Source of the DNA: Pseudomonadota bacterium
GTDB taxonomy: Bacteria > Myxococcota > UBA9042 > PHBI01
Reading direction: 5' to 3'
Assembly (NCBI GenBank): GCA_005772945.1
Contig: SXIE01000041.1
Span: 1-11,592, forward strand
DNA length: 11,592 bases
In this document: positions 6,746 through 11,592 of the stretch, one piece after another
Position numbering within the stretch: the stretch's first letter is position 1
Layout of the letters: each line of letters begins with the position of its first letter
The notes under the pieces: model-generated
The model's database searches: none
The model's input: the letters and a program-made list of their open reading frames with translations, nothing else
Told to the model about the DNA's origin: nothing
Made by a program: the position numbers and the translations under genes

Positions 6746-8094
6746 CGAGCGGGTCCGCGGCCCGTACCAAGCAGCCTCCCGGGCTGCCGTTCTGGCGCGT
6801 CTATCTCGGAACGGTCGTCGCGATCCTCGTGCCGATGTTCTTGATGGGCCTCGTCTACAAGGTGAGCTTCACGCACTCGAGCGAGGAGCAGATCGCCAAG
6901 CTCCTCGGCGCGAGCCTGCCCTGGATCGAGGCGCGCCTGGCGGCCGCGAATGGGCCGCCGCCGGCCCCCGATGCGGTCGTCGCGGCCGAGCTGAGCACGA
7001 CGATGAAGCTGCCGGTGGCGTTCGATCACGCGCCGCCGCCCGAGCTCGGCGGGCTGCTCGCGCGCGGCGAGTGGCGGGTGCTCGTCAAGGCGCAGGCGTT
7101 CACGGCGTGGGTCGACACGGCGCGCGGCGCGCTGCGCATCGGGCCGACCGAGGGGCTCGTCTTACCGCTCAACCAGGGGCGCTGGATCGTCGTCGTGGCG
7201 ATGGTCATCGTCATCGTCGGGTTCTCGTATGGGCTCCTCATTCGGCCGCTGGTGCGCCAGATGGATCTGCTGGCGCACGCGGCGCACCGCTTCGGCCACG
7301 GCGAGCTCGCGATGCGCGCGCCGATCCTCCGGTACGATGCCGCGGGCGAGCTGGCGGCGACGTTCAACGCGACCGCCGATCGGGTCGTGAGGCTCATGGC
7401 GAGCCAGCGCGACCTGACGCGCGCCGTGTCGCACGAGCTGCGAACGCCGCTGGCGCGCATCCGCTTCGGGCTCGAGCTGCTGGGGTCGCAGCCGGATCCG
7501 GCGAGCGTGGCGAGCCGGATCCAGGCGCTCGAGGGCGACGTCGCCGAGCTGGACGGGCTGGTCGAGGAGCTCCTGTCGTTCGCGCGCCTCGAGACGCTGG
7601 AGCGGCCCCCGAACCTGGGCGAGGTGTCGGTGCTGGCGCTCCTGGAGGGCGCGCGGCGGGCGAGCGAGCCGCTGCGGCCCGAGATCGGGTGGAGGCTGCC
7701 GCTGGGCCCGCTCGGGCCGGAGGTCACGTTCGAGCTCGACGCGAAGCTGGTGGCGCGTGCGCTGCAGAACCTGTGCGCCAACGCGGTGCGCCACGCGGTG
7801 TCGGTCGTCGCGGTCGGTGCCGCGATCGAGCGCGGACAGCTCGTCGTGACGGTCGAGGACGATGGTCCCGGGATCCCCGAGCGCGACCGCGAGCGGATCT
7901 TCGAGCCGTTCGTGCGCCTCGACGACAGCCGCGCGCGCGAGATCGGCGGGAGCGGCCTGGGGCTGGCGATCGTGCGGCGCATCGCGACGCTGCATGGCGG
8001 CAGCGTCACGGTGGAGACGGCGCCGCTCGGCGGGGCCCGCTTCCGGCTGGTCCTCGGCACGCCCGATCCGGCGAAGGCCACGAGCCTCGGTTGA
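6742..8094 (+). CDS. Membrane sensor histidine kinase (RstB-like), TTG start
   Basis: Partner kinase of the preceding regulator; inner membrane, 450 residues. First membrane segment about 19-39, a periplasmic sensor of about 105 residues with no recognised fold, second segment about 147-168, then a HAMP region (about 169-222). The dimerisation/phosphotransfer helix carries His231 in RAVSHELRTPLARIR, followed by N-box LQNLCANAVRH (341-351), G1 DDGPGIP (373-379), F-box EPF (388-390) and G2 GGSGLGLAIV (402-411), so all catalytic boxes are intact. The start is a TTG overlapping the regulator's TGA (TTGA), with AAAGG just upstream; no in-frame ATG or GTG occurs before the first membrane segment, so a rare start seems real and may lower kinase output relative to the regulator. 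Confidence 0.94.
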   Translation: MTSGSAARTKQPPGLPFWRVYLGTVVAILVPMFLMGLVYKVSFTHSSEEQIAKLLGASLPWIEARLAAANGPPPAPDAVVAAELSTTMKLPVAFDHAPPPELGGLLARGEWRVLVKAQAFTAWVDTARGALRIGPTEGLVLPLNQGRWIVVVAMVIVIVGFSYGLLIRPLVRQMDLLAHAAHRFGHGELAMRAPILRYDAAGELAATFNATADRVVRLMASQRDLTRAVSHELRTPLARIRFGLELLGSQPDPASVASRIQALEGDVAELDGLVEELLSFARLETLERPPNLGEVSVLALLEGARRASEPLRPEIGWRLPLGPLGPEVTFELDAKLVARALQNLCANAVRHAVSVVAVGAAIERGQLVVTVEDDGPGIPERDRERIFEPFVRLDDSRAREIGGSGLGLAIVRRIATLHGGSVTVETAPLGGARFRLVLGTPDPAKATSLG

Positions 8095-8132
8095 TTCCAC
8101 GGCCTACCCAGGCCCTATCCAGAGAGGTTGCA

Positions 8133-9899
8133 ATGCGCGTCCTGTTCAACGTGCTGCTCACGGCAGCGGTGGGCCTCGGCGCCGCTTGCGAAGACGATGC
8201 GACGGGCACGACCGCCGACGCGGCGGGCGATGCGGGCGACGTTGCGGGCGAGGACGGCGCCAGCGCGGAGGTCGCGAACGAGGTCGTCGCCGATGGCACG
8301 GTCTCGAGCGACGCGCCGGACGCCTCGCCGGACATTCCGCCCGACGTTCCGCCCGACGTTCCGATCGACGGAAGCGAGGAGACGACGTCCGGCGAGACGA
8401 CCGCCTGCGAGCCGCTCACGTGCCTCATCTCCTGCCCCAACGGCTTTCGGCGCGACGCGGCCGGATGCGACGTCTGTGCCTGCCGCGAGTGCGACGCAGC
8501 GGCCGATTGCGGCGCGGTGATCGACTGCGGCAAGCCCGTCTGCTCGGACGAGGGAACCTGCCGCTGCGACTGCGCGGACGTTGCACCCGAGGCCTACGAA
8601 TGCCCCGACGGCGGCGGCGCGGTTCCGTTCTGCGCGTGTGGCGCACGCGGCTGGAGCTGCATGGAGCACCCGGAGTATCAGTGCCCGACGTTGTGCAGCC
8701 CAGACGAGGCCGACGCCTGGCCATGCCCGAACGGCGCCTCGATCCCCTGGTGCACGTGCGAGGTCCCGAGCTGCGTGCCCGTGTGCCAGCACGTCGGCGC
8801 GCCCAACGAGGGCTGGTACGACGGCTGCTCGGGCGCGCTGGTGCGCGAGGAGGCGTGCGGCGGCTGCCAGCCGGTGTGTCGCGCGATCGGGACCCGCAGC
8901 GAGGGGTGGTACGCGAGCTGCGGCGGCGCGCTCATCGCCTGGGCGATGTGTAGCCCGCAGCGCGACTGCGCCGAGGATCCGGGGACCGCGTGCAGTTCGC
9001 TCGCTTGCACGGACGCGCAAGAATCGGGCTACGTGTGCCCCGACGGCGCGACCACCGACTTCTGCGCGTGCGCGACCGGCACGTGGGTTTGCGAGGCGTC
9101 GCCGTGGGACGCGTGCACCGGCGGACGCCCCTGCACCGCCGAGGGCGGCGCGCTCACGGGGCCGGGCGGCGGCTGCTGTCCGGGGCTCGCGCAGATCGAC
9201 TATGCGACGTGGGATGGCGCGACGTGCGGCTTCGTCGACTGCCTGTGCAGCGTGTGCACGGCCTGCGGCGACGGCGCCTGCGACCCACCCGAGAACCCGT
9301 GCAACTGCGCGGCGGACTGCGATGGCAGCGCCGGCCCGTTGCCGCTCGGCGCGCTGTGCGGAAGCGACGCCGAGTGCGCGAGCGAGCTCATGTGCCTCAA
9401 GCCGCTCGGCGGCGCGCTGGTCGGGGTGTGCAGCCGCGTGTGTACCCCGAGCGCCGGGGACGACGCGTGCGGGCCGGGCGCGGTGTGCACGTCGCTCGCC
9501 GGCTTCCAGGCGCCTGGCTTCTGCCTCGTCGGGTGCGACGCTCGCGGCGACTGCCACTCGCCGCTCAGCTGCGGCACCCACACCTTCGGCGGGCCCGTCC
9601 GGCCTTCGAGCTGCTTCTACTGGCCGCCCTGCGATCCGCTCACGGGCGCGGGATGCGGGGAGGCGGAACAATGCCGCGTCGAGGCGGGACAGGCCGTCTG
9701 CGGTGCGGCGGGGACACTTGCACGCGGCGACAAATGTGCGCGCGCGGCCGATCGCTGCGGCCCGGGGCTCGTGTGCGGCGCGCTCGACACGTGCTGGCCG
9801 ACCTGTGCCGAGGACGCGGAGTGCCGCGCCTTGCAGCTCGACTTCTGCCTGAAGAACCCAGCGGGCGCCCCCTTTGGGTACTGCATGTTCCTCGAGTAG
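8133..9899 (+). CDS. Cys-rich lipoprotein with antistasin-like module and repeats
   Basis: 588 residues with about 75 Cys. The signal is MRVLFNVLLTAAVGLGAAC, with Cys19 as likely lipidation site (GAAC, a slightly relaxed lipobox), so it is probably anchored in the envelope and disulfide-bonded. Residues 20-90 are an acidic Asp/Ala/Pro linker. Residues 92-117 (TCxxxCPNGF..GCDVCAC) match the antistasin-like pattern. Three copies of YxCP(D/N)G..(F/W)C(A/T)C fall near 155-177, 196-209 and 300-320, and two copies of C.PVC..(E)GWY..C.GAL near 214-242 and 245-273. CGDGACDPPENPCNCAADC (378-396) matches a motif common in deltaproteobacterial surface proteins; several C..D.EC modules follow to the C-terminus. 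AGAGG lies five bases before the ATG, 38 bases after the kinase stop, suggesting co-transcription. Function unknown; adhesion, protease inhibition or signal input to the kinase are only guesses. Confidence 0.88.
   Translation: MRVLFNVLLTAAVGLGAACEDDATGTTADAAGDAGDVAGEDGASAEVANEVVADGTVSSDAPDASPDIPPDVPPDVPIDGSEETTSGETTACEPLTCLISCPNGFRRDAAGCDVCACRECDAAADCGAVIDCGKPVCSDEGTCRCDCADVAPEAYECPDGGGAVPFCACGARGWSCMEHPEYQCPTLCSPDEADAWPCPNGASIPWCTCEVPSCVPVCQHVGAPNEGWYDGCSGALVREEACGGCQPVCRAIGTRSEGWYASCGGALIAWAMCSPQRDCAEDPGTACSSLACTDAQESGYVCPDGATTDFCACATGTWVCEASPWDACTGGRPCTAEGGALTGPGGGCCPGLAQIDYATWDGATCGFVDCLCSVCTACGDGACDPPENPCNCAADCDGSAGPLPLGALCGSDAECASELMCLKPLGGALVGVCSRVCTPSAGDDACGPGAVCTSLAGFQAPGFCLVGCDARGDCHSPLSCGTHTFGGPVRPSSCFYWPPCDPLTGAGCGEAEQCRVEAGQAVCGAAGTLARGDKCARAADRCGPGLVCGALDTCWPTCAEDAECRALQLDFCLKNPAGAPFGYCMFLE
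8328..8363 (+). repeat. 12-bp coding repeat (Pro-Asp-x-Pro) in lipoprotein linker
   Basis: Three tandem 12-bp units, the last two identical (CCCGACGTTCCG) and the first differing at three positions, encode P-D-(I/V)-P. Such units extend or shrink by slippage and give a stiff, acidic spacer between the lipid anchor and the Cys-rich part. Confidence 0.8.
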
Positions 9900-9971
9900 G
9901 CGGGGCGGGCGCGGCGCCGTGGCAGTGGACCGCCGCCGAGTCGTGACCTACGATGCCGCGCGGAGGCACCG

Positions 9972-10541
9972 ATGACTCTCGACTTCGATGACGCACTGAA
10001 CCAGTCGGGTCCGCGCGTGCTCGCGTGGGACCTTCACGCGCAGGGCGTCGAGCGCACGCTCTCCATCTTCGATCTTGCCAGCGGCGGCGCGACGCAGATC
10101 GCCTGGCGGCTCTACCCGGACGCGGACGTCGCCGAGGTCACACGCGTCCTCGGTGCGCGCGGGTTTCAGATCGGGACCTACGACGGGCATCAGCCGTTCG
10201 TGTGGCAGGCCTCGCCCGAGGCCGTGACGGTCTGGGGGCCGAGCGCGCGCGTCCTCGACGCACGCGACGAGGTCCTCGCGTACTCGCTGGGGCGCACGCT
10301 GCCGGCGGCTTCGATTGCGGCCTTCGTGGGCTACGTCGACGACGAGGACTACGTCGACCGGGGCGTCAAGGCCGAGCTCCACGACGGCAGCCGCGTGACG
10401 GTCGCGTACGATCTCTCGGCGGCCGCGAGCGGCAACCCGACGTACAACCGCAACGATCTCCTGAGCGACAGCGGCTGGATCGGCGCGCTCGGATCGGACC
10501 TCGCGCGCTGGGCCCGCGTGCCGTACCGCCACACGTTTTGA
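9972..10541 (+). CDS. Hypothetical protein, 189 residues
   Basis: I do not recognise a family. The start ATG has GGAGG five bases upstream, and third positions are strongly G/C, so it is very likely a real gene. There is no signal peptide, membrane segment or Cys, so it is probably cytoplasmic. The sequence alternates beta-like and helical stretches (VLAWDLHAQGVERTLSIFDL near 16-35; an acidic YVDDEDYVDRG at 121-131; RVTVAYDLS at 141-149) and ends in an aromatic/basic tail with GNPTYNRNDLL at 154-164 and YRHTF at the end. It starts 72 bases after the lipoprotein stop, so it could belong to the same transcript or have its own promoter. It converges on the next gene with a 25-bp gap. Confidence 0.8.
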   Translation: MTLDFDDALNQSGPRVLAWDLHAQGVERTLSIFDLASGGATQIAWRLYPDADVAEVTRVLGARGFQIGTYDGHQPFVWQASPEAVTVWGPSARVLDARDEVLAYSLGRTLPAASIAAFVGYVDDEDYVDRGVKAELHDGSRVTVAYDLSAAASGNPTYNRNDLLSDSGWIGALGSDLARWARVPYRHTF

Positions 10542-10559
10542 ACGGCTGAACGGCTGAAC
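10540..10559. repeat. Short direct repeat in the convergent gap
   Basis: GAACGGCT occurs twice in tandem with a partial third copy (GAAC), starting within the stop codon of the 189-residue gene. No hairpin with a T-run is visible in this 25-bp gap, so the convergent genes have no obvious intrinsic terminator between them. Confidence 0.5.
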
Positions 10560-10566
10560 CGCGCTC

Positions 10567-11592
10567 TTACGTCGCGGGAGGCGCGTTCGAGGCAGGCGGT
10601 GCCCCGCTGGCGGCCGGGGGAGCCCCACCCGCGTTGCTCGCCGGCGGCGCGCCCGGAGTCGCCGGCGGTGCTCCAGCGCCACCCGCGCCGGCACCCTCGG
10701 TGTTGCCGGTGGCGGTGTTGTTGACGCCCGCGTTGGTCTGGCGCGCGCTGCCGATCACGCCGGCGTAGATCTGCTCGAGCTCGGCCGGCGTCGCGGTCCC
10801 GAGCGTGAAGTCGTTGCGCAAGAGCGCCTCGCCGGTCGCCTCGCTGCTCGTCTTCTTGAGCTCGCCGATCACCTTCGCCATGACCTGCTCGATCGTCATT
10901 CCGGTGCGCTGACCGGTGATCCCCTGGTCCCGCAGATAGAGGATCTCGACCGCGTTCTGGTCGCCCATCACGACGTCGCGGAAGAAGGTACGGAGCCAGT
11001 TGCGGTAATCGACCGCGAGCTGGGCCTGCTCGGCCGACGGGAGCTGGGCGGTGACCGCCTGCTGGATGAGGGCCGGGTTCTCGGCCTTGTCGATGGTATT
11101 GTAGAGGACCCGCCCCTTGCCGAGGCCCTCGGGATCGATCTGCCCCGAGAGCGCCATCGAGGCCTGCATGACGCCTTCGAGCTCGCGCTTGAGCGCGACC
11201 GCCGCGCCGCCGCCTTGCTGGATCTGAGTAACGAGCTGCTGCGCGCGCGCCAAGAGCGCCGGCATCGTGGCGCCATCGTTGTCGACCGCGCCCTGCAGCG
11301 CCGCGACCTCGCCCTCCATCGCGCGCTTCTTCTTCTTGTCGAGCGTGTCCTTCTGGGCCTCGTACTCCGCCTTCTTCTGCTGCAGGGCGGCCGCGTCGCC
11401 GACGAGCTTCTGCTCTTGGCGCTTGGCGTCCCCGCCCTTGGCCTTCAGCTCGGCCGCGAGCGTCGACAGCTCCGCGAGCTGGCCGCCGAACTTCCCTTGG
11501 ACGTGCGCGACGTAGGCGTCGTAGGTGCGCGGGCCGGTGAACGGCGGAGGAGCCGGGGCCGCGGTGGCGGCGGCAGCGTCCCCGCCCCCGCC
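10567..11592 (-). CDS. Coiled-coil protein with Pro/Ala-rich C-terminal tail, N-terminus beyond window
   Basis: The frame is open from the right edge to the TAA at 10569-10567, giving 341 visible residues; the start is not in the window, and the internal ATG at 11319 is not preferred because coding sequence clearly continues upstream of it. From the edge: a Gly/Ala/Pro segment (GGGGDAAATAAPAPPP) that looks like a post-signal linker, then a Lys/Glu/Gln/Ala-rich stretch (about 11530-11270) of coiled-coil character including KDTLDKKKKRA, then a mostly helical middle containing NTIDKAENPALIQQAV and DYRNWLRTFFRDVVMGDQN, and a low-complexity tail of Gly, Ala, Pro, Ser and Asn repeats (about 10695-10570). 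I do not recognise the family. The composition would suit a periplasmic or envelope protein, but without the N-terminus this is an inference. Confidence 0.8.
   Translation of the reverse strand, partial: GGGGDAAAATAAPAPPPFTGPRTYDAYVAHVQGKFGGQLAELSTLAAELKAKGGDAKRQEQKLVGDAAALQQKKAEYEAQKDTLDKKKKRAMEGEVAALQGAVDNDGATMPALLARAQQLVTQIQQGGGAAVALKRELEGVMQASMALSGQIDPEGLGKGRVLYNTIDKAENPALIQQAVTAQLPSAEQAQLAVDYRNWLRTFFRDVVMGDQNAVEILYLRDQGITGQRTGMTIEQVMAKVIGELKKTSSEATGEALLRNDFTLGTATPAELEQIYAGVIGSARQTNAGVNNTATGNTEGAGAGGAGAPPATPGAPPASNAGGAPPAASGAPPASNAPPAT

Noticed and set aside
8115..9671. Long minus-strand open frame (518 codons) opposite the lipoprotein
   Set aside because: Arg/Ala/Val-rich composition, no domain, and the plus strand carries a convincing signal peptide, Cys motifs and ribosome site.
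6555..9899. A single open frame of 1114 codons across the regulator, kinase and lipoprotein
   Set aside because: Only the part from 8133 is coding; the earlier part is an Arg/Ala-rich alternate frame under intact kinase and regulator genes, kept open by high GC.

Overview
This is a very GC-rich window whose genes all show strong G/C preference at third codon positions. The secreted proteins are of a kind typical of predatory or social Deltaproteobacteria (Myxococcota and relatives): a Cys-rich surface protein with disintegrin-like repeats, and a Cys-rich lipoprotein with an Asp/Pro-rich linker and a CGDGxC...ENxCxCxxDC motif. The exact lineage cannot be read from this stretch, so the organism call is an inference.

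Layout. (1) Positions 1-1974, minus strand: a large repeat-rich surface protein that runs off the left edge. Its reading frame is open for almost 600 codons apart from one in-frame TAA at 1792-1794, which falls exactly where the family has a conserved Gln (NLDQC motif), so it is called a pseudogene or interrupted gene. Its visible 3' part is seven Cys-rich repeats, four of them nearly identical. (2) Positions 1975-2495: a divergent intergenic region of about 520 bp with no convincing gene, ending in a perfect 8+3+8 inverted repeat just before a small two-CBS-domain protein (2496-2972). (3) Positions 3088-4299: a 6-phosphofructokinase with a mixed ATP/PPi-type active site. (4) Positions 4388-9899: a tightly packed plus-strand run consisting of nadC (NAD synthesis), a short birA (biotin ligase without the repressor domain), an OmpR/RstA-like response regulator, its histidine kinase, and a 588-residue Cys-rich lipoprotein. 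The junctions are a 1-nt gap, a 4-nt overlap, a 4-nt overlap and a 38-nt gap, so they probably form one operon. (5) Positions 9972-10541: an unrecognised 189-residue protein. (6) Positions 10567-11592, minus strand: the C-terminal part of an unrecognised coiled-coil protein with a Pro/Ala-rich tail, running off the right edge.

How they fit together: the middle is ordinary central metabolism (glycolysis, NAD and biotin attachment) linked by overlap to a two-component system and an envelope lipoprotein. The flanks are envelope or secreted proteins. No mobile element, CRISPR array, RNA gene or recognisable defence system was seen. The most notable items are the interrupted repeat protein, the freshly duplicated disintegrin-like repeats, the operator-like palindrome before the CBS gene, and the unusual phosphofructokinase active site.
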